From assembly GCA_963576785.1 (NCBI GenBank), contig OY756150.1, positions 248,001 to 312,000 of the forward strand: 64,000 nucleotides of DNA. The letters are read 5' to 3'. The translations under genes were made by a program, and so were the position numbers. Numbering within the stretch: position 1 is the stretch's first letter; the number at the start of each line of letters is the position of its first letter. The notes below the pieces were generated by a model. It did not search any database. It saw only the letters and a list, made by a program, of their open reading frames with translations, and was not told the DNA's origin. Source of the DNA: Chlorophyllum brunneum (taxonomy: Eukaryota; Basidiomycota; Agaricomycetes; Agaricales; Agaricaceae). Shown here one piece after another: positions 41,876 through 53,060 of this stretch.

Positions 41876-43321
41876 ATGACGTTCGAGGACCCTCGCAAGT
41901 TCATCCTCACAAAGGAACAGCTGGAATGGTTCCAGAGCTCAGAAACCCACAAGAAAATCATATCATACATCGAAATTCTTAATGACGCGGTTGTAGGCGC
42001 GAAACTGACCGATTCATGCCAAGAGTCAAAGGTAAGAGTGTCATCACGAGTGGGATGAACTCACTTTGAATCGATTCTGCTAGGGAGTGAAAGCCATCAT
42101 CAGTATTCTTGATAGAGTAGAACTGATATGCAAAGAGACGCCGCCCGTCAATAATGCCGCCTCACGATTCGGCAACCCCGCATTCCGGACCTTTTACGAC
42201 AGAGTTCACGAGGTGCGTCAGCAATCCCTCATCCAACGTATCAGGTGCTGAAAACACAGTGGAAGAATGCAGGTATCTGCTCAGCTACATGAAAGTCTTC
42301 CCAATCTACCAAAAGAGAGTATTCCTGAGGTATCAGTCTATTTCAACGAGGCTTGGGGGAACCGCGCTAGGATTGATTATGGAAGCGGAATGGAGCTCAA
42401 TTTCCTCTGCTGGATGTGAGCGCACAGTTGGCGACCTGCCCTCAGTCGTTGACGATCTATAGGTACTGCCTAGAACACCTTGGTGTCGTTGGCTCAGATG
42501 ACCACAAAGCACTAGTACTTTGCGTCTTTTGGAGGTTCGGATGATATTCTCCTTGCACTGACTAGCATTGCTCATCCTTAACCTAGGTATCTGAATGTGA
42601 TGCGTGCGCTGCAATCAACGTACTGGCTTGAACCTGCAGGTTCCCATGGTGTATGGGGTCTGGACGACTATCACTTTTTACCTTTCCTTTGGGGTGCCGC
42701 TCAACTTCGCGGTTAGTCGCCGTCGAACCTCATCTAGTCCCTGCGAGTGCTAATACACCAATCAGGCCACAAGTATATTCGACCAAAATCCATACACGAT
42801 CCAGAAGTCGTTGAAGAATACTCGAAACACTATATTTACTTCGCCTGCATTGCTTTCATCAACTCAGTGAGATCGTTCGTGTAATGAACGCCGTCTCTCC
42901 ATTCACCCACTATTTTTAGATCAAAACCGCCTCTCTCCGCTGGCACTCACCAATGCTCGACGACATTTCAGCCGTTAAGACATGGGACAAAGTCAACTCC
43001 GGCATGATCAAGATGTATCTCGCGGAAGTATTGGGCAAACTACCCGTCATCCAACATTTCCTCTTTGGCTCACTTCTTCCCTACGAAGGTCCTGCGCCAC
43101 CCGTATCAAATGACTCACAACAAGACGACCCACACCGCGGACATGCACACGCTATGGAAAATCTGGGTGGACCTGGGCAGAGAGAAGTTGGTTGGGGTGA
43201 TTGCTGTGGTATTCCTGTACCGTCGGCATTCGCTGCCGCGAACGCAGATCAGAAGGATCGAATTAAAATACCAGCAACCGGACTCGGTGGACCAGGAATC
43301 CGGCCTGTCCCCTTCGACTGA
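41876..43321 (+). CDS. PP2A phosphatase activator (PTPA/Rrd family)
   Basis: Seven exons: 41876-42031, 42084-42212, 42285-42415, 42463-42534, 42587-42711, 42766-42866, 42920-43321. The product is about 370 residues. Family landmarks are [20 protein letters not shown] near the N-terminus, [38 protein letters not shown], the strongly conserved [17 protein letters not shown], and [11 protein letters not shown]. The C-terminal [16 protein letters not shown] marks the fungal Rrd2-like branch. PTPA is a peptidyl-prolyl isomerase-like chaperone that loads metal into and activates PP2A catalytic subunits. It shares an 84-bp promoter with SURF6. All introns are short and canonical. Confidence 0.93.
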
Positions 43322-43527
43322 GACTGGATCTCTATCTGTGGCAGCAAGTCTTGTTGACATTTGTATTCTAATACATAAATCCAAATATGTGACAAAGGAA
43401 GTTCGTAAGTGACAACCGGGACCGAAGCATAAGGTTGTCATGACTCTTCTTGTTCTTCACTACTGCAGCCACGACAAACTCACAGATAACTTCGTAGCTC
43501 TGGCATGACCTTACCCCTGACTCCCAA

Positions 43528-45120
43528 TTGGCGACCTCTATGAGCACCGAGCCGAAACAGTGTCTCTTATGTGGATCCGCACAGTCCACAAGGTTTAAAT
43601 ACCGCTCAAACCTCTCTCCAGAGGGCGAGGTCTGTCGGTTATACCACGAGATCCAAGACCCCGACATTCTCGTTACGGGCATCATACCCGCACAGCGAGC
43701 GTATCTGTTGAGGCGAATCAATGACTACCGAGGTTCGGTCGCAAGACTACCTACTGAAGTCCTCAGTGAAATCTTCGAACACGCGTGCTGGTTGAGCAAG
43801 CTTGCTCTCACCATGTTCGGACAACGCGGCAGTGACCACTTTCAGGTGGTTCTTGCCGGTGTGTCTTCGCGCTGGAGAAGGATCATACACTCGAGTCCAC
43901 TACTCTGGGCGAATCTTTCTTTGACCTTCTCCGAGTACGGCTGGACACACCTATACAATCGTATCAACCTCTTAGGACTCTACCTCGAGCATTCGGGGTC
44001 TGTACTCTTAGACCTCAAGTTTGCATTCTCAACCCGGGAAGATCCCAATAGACCACGCCCGCCTTGGCCCAAACCCAGTACCCTCATCCACGGCACCATC
44101 GACAACACCCTCCTCGACAATTTCCATCGTATACGGCTCCTACATTTGGATAAAGCGTCTCCGAGATGGATTGCCGCCACGCCGAAGCTGACTCAACTTG
44201 AGAGTTTCAGCTTCTCATATAGCCAGCCCCTCGACTATGGCCTATCAATACTTTCTTTTCCCAATACCAAGCACCTCCGCGAATTGACCGTTGTTAGCTG
44301 GCCCTTGATCGATGTCAAGTCCAGTGGATGGGCCAGCCTCGCGATATTGATCTTAGAGTCGATAGGAATAAACGTGTGTGTGGGCTTGCTCGCCGAGTGT
44401 ACCAACCTGGTGGAGTTTCGCTGTCGCTCACCAATTCTTGAAGCGTCCGAGTCTTCCCTCCGGCTTGGCCAGCCCTGGAAGACGCGCGTCACTCGAGAAT
44501 ATCTCAGAACATTTGAATGGAGCACTATGCCTCGCACAGGGCATCCAAGCCGAATCGAGCTCTCAATGTTCCAGTACATTCACATGCCCGCCCTGCAGTT
44601 CCTCAAGTTAAGCATAAACCGCCACTCCCAACACAACGCACTACGGGTCTTCTGCAAGCGTCTTCCTACCACCATATCAACCCTACACCTTTCGATGATC
44701 TGCGACGACACGGAGGCACTCGATCATTGTCTCTTCAAACACATTGCTGCTGATTGTGTAGTGACAGATATGACTCTTTGTAGTTCTAGTGGATCCATCA
44801 ACTTCTTGGCACACGCGTTCTCATGGTTGGAGGACCCGACCCATTTCCCCAAACTGAGGCGCATGATAATCGACGATACCATTCGCAGCACGGGGAGGAA
44901 TTTGGTGCTACCACCCAACTTCGCCAAGTTGATACACAAGATGATTGCACCACGGGTACCTCCACTATCAGGGTTTCATATGAAGTTTCCGTGGATCACG
45001 GTGGACTGGCCTCCTGATACCAGGGATGCGCTTTGGGAGTTGGTGAATAAACATGGGCTGCGACTGAATATACAAGAAGACCGAAACCTGTTCAACTTCC
45101 TACCGCGCATGTCTGGATGA
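43528..45120 (+). CDS. F-box protein (530 aa), intronless
   Basis: A single open frame of 530 codons. The F-box is clear at residues 70-125: VARLPTEVLSEIFEHACWL, then VVLAGVSSRWRRIIHSSPLLW. It is preceded by a helix (AYLLRRINDYRG) usual for this class and by CLLCGSAQSTRFKY. The rest is a series of Leu-rich segments (FHRIRLLHLDKASPRW, TKHLRELTVVSWPL, MPALQFLKLSINRHSQ) ending in a conserved-looking PPLSGFHMKFPWITVDWP block. Lack of introns contrasts with every other host gene here; such intronless F-box genes are common in mushrooms. It would recruit substrates to SCF E3 ligases. The first ATG was used; MSTEPKQCL, four codons on, is an alternative start. Confidence 0.88.
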   Translation: MATSMSTEPKQCLLCGSAQSTRFKYRSNLSPEGEVCRLYHEIQDPDILVTGIIPAQRAYLLRRINDYRGSVARLPTEVLSEIFEHACWLSKLALTMFGQRGSDHFQVVLAGVSSRWRRIIHSSPLLWANLSLTFSEYGWTHLYNRINLLGLYLEHSGSVLLDLKFAFSTREDPNRPRPPWPKPSTLIHGTIDNTLLDNFHRIRLLHLDKASPRWIAATPKLTQLESFSFSYSQPLDYGLSILSFPNTKHLRELTVVSWPLIDVKSSGWASLAILILESIGINVCVGLLAECTNLVEFRCRSPILEASESSLRLGQPWKTRVTREYLRTFEWSTMPRTGHPSRIELSMFQYIHMPALQFLKLSINRHSQHNALRVFCKRLPTTISTLHLSMICDDTEALDHCLFKHIAADCVVTDMTLCSSSGSINFLAHAFSWLEDPTHFPKLRRMIIDDTIRSTGRNLVLPPNFAKLIHKMIAPRVPPLSGFHMKFPWITVDWPPDTRDALWELVNKHGLRLNIQEDRNLFNFLPRMSG

Positions 45121-47919
45121 AAGTGCCATTCAATATCGTCATTGTCTTTACGTATTTCAAGTGTGTTCTGGCTTCCCGTCGTCCCGAAGCCACGATATCA
45201 TTTATCGGAGGCCACCATCAACATCCTCCGAACATTTTTTTCCACCTTTCTCAATAATTTCTTTGATCTTCCTCTCTTACCTATATACTGAACATTTGTA
45301 TTTGTTTGAAACCGGATTGAACATGATGACCTTTACCATTGCCAGTGGTCCATTACAGCGAATTAGTGCCAGGTTCATCGGACAACTTGTAGAATCATCA
45401 CCTTAGATGTGGAAATTTTCGTTAAGGACGGGGGACATATCCCTTATTTAATTTCTTGGTACGATGGAATAAAAAACACGATATCGATTATGGCACTCTC
45501 CTGATAGTGACAAATGGGCCTCTCTTGTTGCCTACAATACACCACCTGTGCTCATAACGGACAACCGCCAGCGAGAGCCCTTGAAAGCCAGACTTTCTCC
45601 GTCATTGTCAACACCTGGATGATAAGGCCAAGAAATAATTCAAAGTATATCCTTGACACCAACTTAGCTCAAAAGACCACCTTCCGGAAGAACGTCTATC
45701 GAAAAGTAACATCCAATAGAAGTCGAACGATTAGGTTCAGCTAATACCACAAATTTGGCTGCAGGATTACCACAGAGAATGTCCGTGTTGAAAATTTGGA
45801 GCTGAAAGTTCTCGACGCATCGAGACCCCGAGAGTAGCAAAGAACATTGCAAAGGCCACCTCGAAGTCGATAAGAACCACCGAGCCAGCAGGCGTGGCGC
45901 AAGACCCGGCAGAATACATAGAAGATTGATCGAGGGTTGAATCTGCGTATAGAACATTACAGTTTCTCCCAGACGACCCATGTGTTACGCGGAATAGTAT
46001 TGCAGAAGCGCCTACTCACAAAGACTCCTTAGGGAAGACCACATGAGAAGGGCCGGGTCAGTCGGTTGGTGTCATTGTCGAGCCATCACTGCAGGTTGTC
46101 CGCGGTGTACACCATCAGACTTGGGACAGTTGTGGCACCGGGAACGAATTACAATCAGTGTGCACGCCATACTCTCCGGTTCGTGTGTCGGCGGCCCAGA
46201 ATGATGTTGCGATCTTTATATGTCAGGCTGGTCGGATTTCATTCTTCAAGCTTTCAAGTTTGTGATGTCCTGACAGCCTACCCGGCAGGGAAACCGAATA
46301 CCCGGAGTCAGATGGGGGGTGTCATTGCACAGGTGGCAGGTGCCTTCCAAGCGGTAGAGGTTGAATAATCATTGCTTCAGTATTGTATGACGTAGTGGCC
46401 TTCCCGTGATCAAAACGTGTTGATGACATGAACACTCACACCTCAGGTGAGAAAACAGAATTCTATCAAGGTTGGGATCGAAGGGTGATAAGTTTTCCCC
46501 CGTGATACTGTTCAACCACTGAATAAATACCTACATTTATCAAGCGATCTACATCACACGCCCACAAATCGTCGCCGAAAAAACTCCACCGGATGGTCGC
46601 CCCTCAGATATTCAAGATTGACCTTCGTTTCGTACTCGTGTTTCCCCCTCAACTCCTTATGGCCGCCTTTTCACGCCTGTACCGACTGAGCCCCACACTT
46701 GGAAATTATCTCCGCAGCATGATCTCGTAAAGAGTTGCCTGCTGCCTGCACCCGTGGTCAGTCAATCGCTAAGTATGTCAAGGATAATCGTACACTCGGG
46801 GACTTTCAAGTTATGGGCGCGCAGTTTTCATAATCGACTACTGCCACCTCGAAGCAAAAGTTGGGTCTTCGTGCCATCTCCGGTCTGTCCCGATTGCATC
46901 CACCATGCGGACCCTGACCAGGAAAACGAGGCCGAGGTGTCGTATATGAATGTAATAGATCAGCCGTAGGCGCGATATGAGCAATCTCAAATGACGCAGA
47001 GCGACTTAGGCCTGCGCCCCCATCCGGCGGTAAGGCTCAACTATTGAGAGAGGAAGGTCTGCTGAGCGAGGTGGCGTGCGGGGAAGCCTTATGAGGCATG
47101 ATTTGCATACGCGCAGCACCAGGGTCAGGACCATATCCATCTCGTCAGGTTGGTTTAATGAAATATTTCCCTCTGAAATCCAACCATGTCGAGGGTCTCG
47201 GGATTGGAATCCTGGGTCAGGAATCAAGGGTGAAGGAATCCAACGAGATCGTCCTTCTGATGTCCTTCCGAGTCCGAGGGAAATGGATCATCGAATCTGG
47301 ATTCAATGTCAAAATTAGCCCTTGAGACTCATCCGAGCGAGGATTCGCTGACAGAATCGATGGGAAACGGTTTGATGTACACATATTACACGCGGCCAGC
47401 AATAGTCACTAGTCCAAAGATGCTTGAGAGGAGGAAAGATAAGGCCGAGAACTAGCTGAAATGTTGTAGTGTAGCTCTGTAAGTAATCTATCTCGGAAAT
47501 ATTTCTCCAACTGGGTCCGGTTTGTACGTCTCAGAAGCTATCTTTGGGTCGTCGCGTTGTGCAAAGTAAGGAAGGTGAGGACCGGGAGAGGCGTAGTGAG
47601 ACACGAGGTAAATTAGTTATGTTCTCGGAAGTTCTTGGTTTGAGAAGGTGGAGAAGCTAGTGAAATGAAGGAAACGTGGATTGACTTATGAGATCTAGGA
47701 GAAAAGATACAGCCAGGGCACGAGGACGCTAATCACCGGTGATTAATTCCACGGCGATCATTTGTTTGGTTTGGACTTCTGGAATAGACACCTAGTTGCT
47801 TTTCGCCCTCGTTCTGAACCCACAAGCACACCTCTTCTGGCCACACGCCGTCAAACTGGAGCCGAAGATTATTACAAGGGTGCTACACTCGAGAAAAACA
47901 AACTAAACTACAACGGTGG
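45121..47919. other. 2.8-kb region without a recognised gene
   Basis: Frames of 60-105 codons occur on both strands (for example minus 45664-45981, plus 46066-46368). None has an extendable exon structure or known motif. TA- and GC-content are intermediate. It may contain decayed genes, but I cannot name them. The right end is the 3' flank of the gene ending at 47920. Confidence 0.45.
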
Positions 47920-49681
47920 TCAAGGAATATACACCACCAACAACGTATTGACCACTAGCTTTTCGAGCTCCCCAGCGGAAACGAAATAGACGTGCTCGAC
48001 GCCAACCGGATTTGCAGTGGGCTGCGTCATTGTACCAGGTTTGGGCATTCCATATGGTGTCTGCCTCGGCGACGACTCCAACTCTGTACATACCTGGATT
48101 TCTGCCTCCGCTAACGGAACGCCACCAGCCTCTTCGACCTTGGACCTCAGAATGTCTGCCTCGGTACCGCCAAATTCGTGCCCCCCGTGATGGTATGAGG
48201 AACCGAATGTACCGCGAACGGGTGGTACATGTTCCTCGCGCGACGGAACGCCGTACCCACGTTGTACGTTGAACCCCGGCATACGTGCAGTGTTCAAGAG
48301 TGACTTTGCTTTTGGGTGTCCGTTGGTGATATCTTCGGTAGGGAACTGGATGGTCATGTCGGTCGGCCAGACATAGCCACCCGCTGTCCACTGCAACTCG
48401 GGTACCAGTTTATACAATTTGAATGCCTGATAGAGGAGTGCATCGCCTCCTTTCAACTGTATTGCGCGTTAGTGCTATTCGGGCCAGACTATTCCGAAGG
48501 ACGCACCTGGGGTATCAAGCTCTCTGCGACGACCTCGCTTGGATCCGCACTGTAGGAATGGCTCAAGAAGAAACCCAACTTTTTCCCCCTCGACATATTC
48601 AAAATCGGACTCAAAAAGTCGAAAAACCTGTCACTTGGCGTAATCAACCCAGGGCCTTCCCCACCTAACCCACCAGTACCAGCCATACCACCCAACCCAA
48701 GTCCCATTCCCATCCCAACATTCGGCGACCCAACATTCTGCGTACCAAAACCTCTGATATACACCCCATATGATAACGACACCCGACAACCCGACTGGAC
48801 GGTATCAATCTCGTAATCACAATCACCCAAAAACGCAACCCAATCAAGATCCCCATTCTTCCCTCCCCTCCCAGCCAACTTCTCCGTCTCACCAAACGAA
48901 GGTTCCGTAACAATCACTGCACCACCACGATATCGTACAGGCAGCGTAACAATAATCGTCGCACTCCTCCCATCATTCCTCAAACTAATCGGTTGACGAC
49001 CCATACGTCCACCACTAACGACGACTTCAAGTTTATCGCGAAGAACAGAAAGATAATTACCCTCTGGTAAATTCGGGAAAAGAGAATTACGAATGGCATC
49101 GATGACTGGGTGATTGGCAATTTCGAGTGAAGTTGTAAGAGGGAGATTTGGTGGGAAGAATAATGATTCGCGATCCCCATAAGCATCAAGATCGGATGTT
49201 TGATGTGGTCTACAAGCCGCGATGAGAACATCCAACGCCGGAGGTGTATCTTCCAACACATTAATCGGGAAATCCAACGAATGTGTTATACCACTCTACA
49301 CGAAAAAATAAAAAATAAAGCATCAGCACACATCAGACTTGTACTCCACTTTTCCCCAAAGAGCAGCAAAAATAAAATAAAACAACAGACCTTGGAACGG
49401 AAGAACAAAACCAATTGACTCGAATCACAAGGAATTCTTCCCGTAACCGCAAACTGTCTTCCTTTAACATCCAACAATCGATTCACACTATCCCTATACA
49501 TCATCTCATCTCTCCCATATCCCTGTCCCGTCTCAGGCGGCAAAGGAAACGATTGTCGATTCGCAGGTGTTCGAGCAACTTTTTCAACTTGGAAATCATT
49601 GATACTAGGTGACCGTGCCATATAACCTCCAGCCGACGGCGTCGGTGACGCCGTACGACTTATCGGTGCTCCTCCATACAT
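47920..49681 (-). CDS. Dioxygenase-fold-like protein, probably non-catalytic
   Basis: Three exons: 49681-49391, 49295-48507, 48456-47920, joined in frame to about 538 residues. The first donor is GTCTGT. N-terminus is Ser/Gly-rich (MYGGAPISRTASPTPSAGGY). The middle resembles fungal 2-oxoglutarate/Fe(II) oxygenases: RSATIIVTLPVRYRGGAVIVT, then WVAFLGDCDYEIDTVQSGCRVSLSY. In that family the matching segments are FGTLVVxLP...GGxLVV and AFYSDCEHEV..G.RVTLTY. The usual iron ligands are not visible: no HxD before the first strand, and the His of CEHEV is Tyr (CDYEI). A Gly/Met-rich loop follows (NVGMGMGLGLGGMAGTGGLGG). It may therefore be a pseudoenzyme. Family call is by motif only; role unknown. 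Confidence 0.62.
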
Positions 49682-50205
49682 CGTTTTTGTTAAAGTGGTA
49701 TTCGAGGATGGAGGGGAGGGGGAGGATTGAAGAAGTGGGGACAAGAAGCGGATAGATATGTATATATCGGTTGGACATGCGGTCACAACGTGCGTTATCA
49801 ATATCAGATCTATTCTGATCAAACCACAATTAAAAATTGTCGAGACCAGGAATAGACATGTCAGAAAACATCCAGTCCTTGGAAGTTATGATCCGGGTAG
49901 ACGGCGTGCATGGTACCAAGTACCCTACTGACATCATCAAAATTAGCGCCCAAATCTGAAATATCATATATATATAAATTAATTGTGTACAAATAACAAA
50001 TGCAAGAAAACGACGAAAAGCAAAAATGCAAAAGAAAACAATGTGTGTGCAAAAAAGTGACAGTAAAAAACAACACGCTCAATCTAGTTTATCTATCTTC
50101 TATGATATTCATGCAACAACTCAACTCGTCTCCCCAAAAATCATCATGACACCACCCAAAGAACCCAACACTCCCATAAAATGAACCTCACACGTTGAAA
50201 ACGAA
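49682..50205. other. Intergenic, no gene recognised
   Basis: Lies between the 5' end of the gene starting at 49681 and the 3' end of the GT90 gene. A/T-rich with runs of A. Confidence 0.5.
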
Positions 50206-52895
50206 TCAAAGCTTGAACACCATACCATCCCTATCATCCGCCCATAATCGTGCCCACTCAAGGCACAATCGATATACGTAAGCTATTCGAAACAAAATAA
50301 AAATAAAAATAGTCAGTTCAGGTGTCAAGAAAAGGGGTAGTAGGAACACGAATGTGTCAACAAGTTGAAAGATAGGGGGGAAAAGAAAGAGGAGAAAGAT
50401 TATCGGAACACGGATGTATGTACGCGCGGTACCGATCAAATGGGGAAGCATCAGTCAAAGAATGAAAGTTTAATCTAAATTCTAAGCAGTGCATGTGTTA
50501 GGACGTAGAATGGGAACCGAGGAATCGTTAAACAGACTCTCTAACCATCAAGAAGAATAAGGGGGAGACGAAGTAAAAAAAATATTATGAAGCTTGCGGT
50601 ATTAAAGGAAAAAAAAAAAAGAAACGATAAGTGTAAAATGCAACTCACCTTCCATATCTTCTTTCCTCCCCATAGTCCTCTTCCACTCTTTCCCAGCTCT
50701 CGCAATCCTCTTCAACCTTCTCTCAGCATCCACACTTCTCAACAACTCCCTACCCTCTTTCGTCAACTTTAACACTTCTTGATTCTCCAATGCCGCAAGT
50801 GCATAACTCGACAACGCATTTTCACCATTCGATAATATCGATGATGATGATGATGATGTTGAAGAAGAAGAGGTATTGGATGATAATGATGAATTGGCTG
50901 AAAGAAGTGTTGATGGTGTTGGACCTGAGAAATAAGCGAGGATATTGTAGATTTCTTTATACGTCGTTGAGAGTGGTATAAAATGCACCCTAAATCAAAT
51001 CCATCTCAACAAAAGCACAAGAGACGGAGAGAGAAAAGACATACCAGGGTTGAATCCAATCCGAAAACCACTCTTCATAAACCGTAGACTTAATCGGCAC
51101 ACTATCACTCGCCAAAAACGCCAAAAACCTCCCACTATAACTCATCCCATCCAAATCCACAAGATATTTATACTTCCAATGTTCACCCAACGGTACCGAA
51201 TCACCAAACCTATGATCCTTCCTCAAACCATCTTCACCCCCAGGATAAGATTCCCCCGCTACCACTTTCACAAAAGCAACATCCATAAGTTCATCATTAA
51301 GTGAAGAAGTTGGAACGCGCGCGGTGATGTATCGTTTTGAGTTTGGGGGATCTGTGAATGTGATCGTACGATATGTGGTGTTTGAGGTGTCTGATGACAT
51401 GCGAAGGAATCGATGTCTTTGGTATTGAGGTGCGAATCCCGGTGGATGAGATCCTCCACCTGTAGTTGCACCTCTCCAAAATACTTTATCAATCTTGTCT
51501 TCCCAAGGAACTTCCATCGGATCGACATCGTTGAGTTCCAAGTTTACGGGATCCCAACCGTATGTGTATCTCTTCGTCGACCCGTAATAATAATGTGATG
51601 GAATTCTGATATCCATGAACCCTTGAGCTCTGGCAGGTGTGAACACGGGGTATAAAGCCGATAATGAGCGCCAATCAGAGAAAAAGTGGCCTTGGGAGGT
51701 GTGTAAATGTGGATGGGTACAGAAATCGATGATGGAGTTTGTGGTAGACATGAATTTGAATTCGTTTACGGGGGAGTAGGTGGCGGGATGGAGTTGATTA
51801 GGTTCGGAAGACGGGGAAGCGAGGGAGAGATAATCTGTCACTTGATTGACGAATGGGTTACGGCGGGAGGAAAAGAGACGTCGGGCGGGAGTGTCTGGTG
51901 GACACGTTCTTCGCCAGGTTTCCCAGATGTTCTCGTTGGCGTCCCAGTCGGGTACAAAGTCTTCGCCGAGCATGCTGTCGATGCCCTTGGATGAATCTTG
52001 GTTCGTGGTGTTGGGGTATGTTTTGTGATACCAAGATACGAGAACGCGACCTTCAGCTTTCGCGTTGATGGCAAAGTCCATGTCTGGGAGCTGTAAGAGG
52101 CATCATAATGAGCGGTGGGGAAGCGCTGTAGGAGTGGGTGAAAGGCGGACCTTGGACTCGAATTTGGTTATCATAGCGCGGAAACCATGCGCACGGGCGC
52201 TGACTTCAGAGTCCTCGTAAGCATGGTTCATCTTGACTGTCGTCGGTATACCATCTTGAATACGAACGAGGTGTATTGATGGCAGTTCACCAGCCTGGAT
52301 ATGGTCAGCAATTTGTATAGAATATCAATTTGACGCGTACCTGGGAAGTCCTCCGGCGAATTTCCTCACCACTCAGTCCCCAAAACGGTTCAAGGTCACT
52401 CATCAACCCGTCAAACTCGTCTACCATCTTGACCTGATTCTCCTGCGCAAACGCCCACCAATCGTCAAATCCTTTTGGAGGATTACGCTTATACCGTTTC
52501 TTGTACTCTGCCACAGCCTCTGGCAGCGTCTTGCTCTGCTTCTTCAGCTTGGCACGATACTTGTCGTCAGCAGTGTCCATGAGTTTCGGTATAGGATGCT
52601 CAGTGATAGCACCCTTTGCACCACGAAAGATGACATTGGCGGCCTTTGTGAGCGCACCGAACTTGTTGGCTACGGGTGAGAGCTTGAGGTCAGGATGTGT
52701 GTTGTGGCCCGAGTTGAGGCCGGCGTGGAGGAAGAGGAAGAGGACGATGGTGAGGAAGATGTAGGACTTGTAGCGCGCAAAGAGGAAGCGGAGACTTCGA
52801 CCGCGCTGAGGGAGCATGTGGTCGCCGCGCTCGACGTCGGAGTCGACGTGCAGAGGAGTGTTGTGTGTGGCAGTGTTTGGCCACCCGTCGGGCAT
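50206..52895 (-). CDS. GT90 (CAP10-like) glycosyltransferase, type II membrane protein
   Basis: Five exons: 52895-52341, 52294-52151, 52090-51045, 50989-50649, 50282-50206. About 720 residues. It has a short cytosolic N-terminus, one membrane anchor (YIFLTIVLFLFLHAGL, residues about 43-58), a stem, then the GT90 domain. Conserved blocks are YKKRYKRNPPKGFDDWWAFA, VSWYHKTYP, DKVFWRGATTGGGSHP and KYKYLVDLDGMSYSGRFLAF. The last of these is the most characteristic stretch. Near the C-terminus is a Ser-rich insert (SSNTSSSSTSSSSSSILS) and a final exon YVYRLCLEWARLWADDRDGM, as in CAP10/CAP59-region proteins. Family members add xylose or related sugars in the Golgi, for example to capsule or cell-wall glycans. 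The last intron is 366 nt, far longer than the others. The second donor is GTCCGC. Confidence 0.9.
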
Positions 52896-53060
52896 TGTGG
52901 AGAGAGGACGGAGAGGTTGGCGAGTGATTCCCAGCCGTGCTTCTCACTGATGGGCACCACATGCCTGTGTTATTTATATTCTTTCTCCACCTACTTTTCT
53001 ATTTAACCACCCATATCTGGCCCATGAAGCTCCGATTAACGCCCCAGCAACGAGCCCCTC
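52896..53060. promoter_or_regulatory. Divergent promoter between GT90 and transporter genes
   Basis: 165 bp separate the start codons of the two divergent genes. A TATTTATATTC stretch near 52971 is a possible TATA element. Co-regulation of glycan synthesis and inositol uptake is possible but not shown. Confidence 0.5.

Noticed and set aside
45161..47402. Series of 60-105-codon frames as genes
   Set aside because: They overlap on both strands, show no motifs, and could not be joined by plausible introns.
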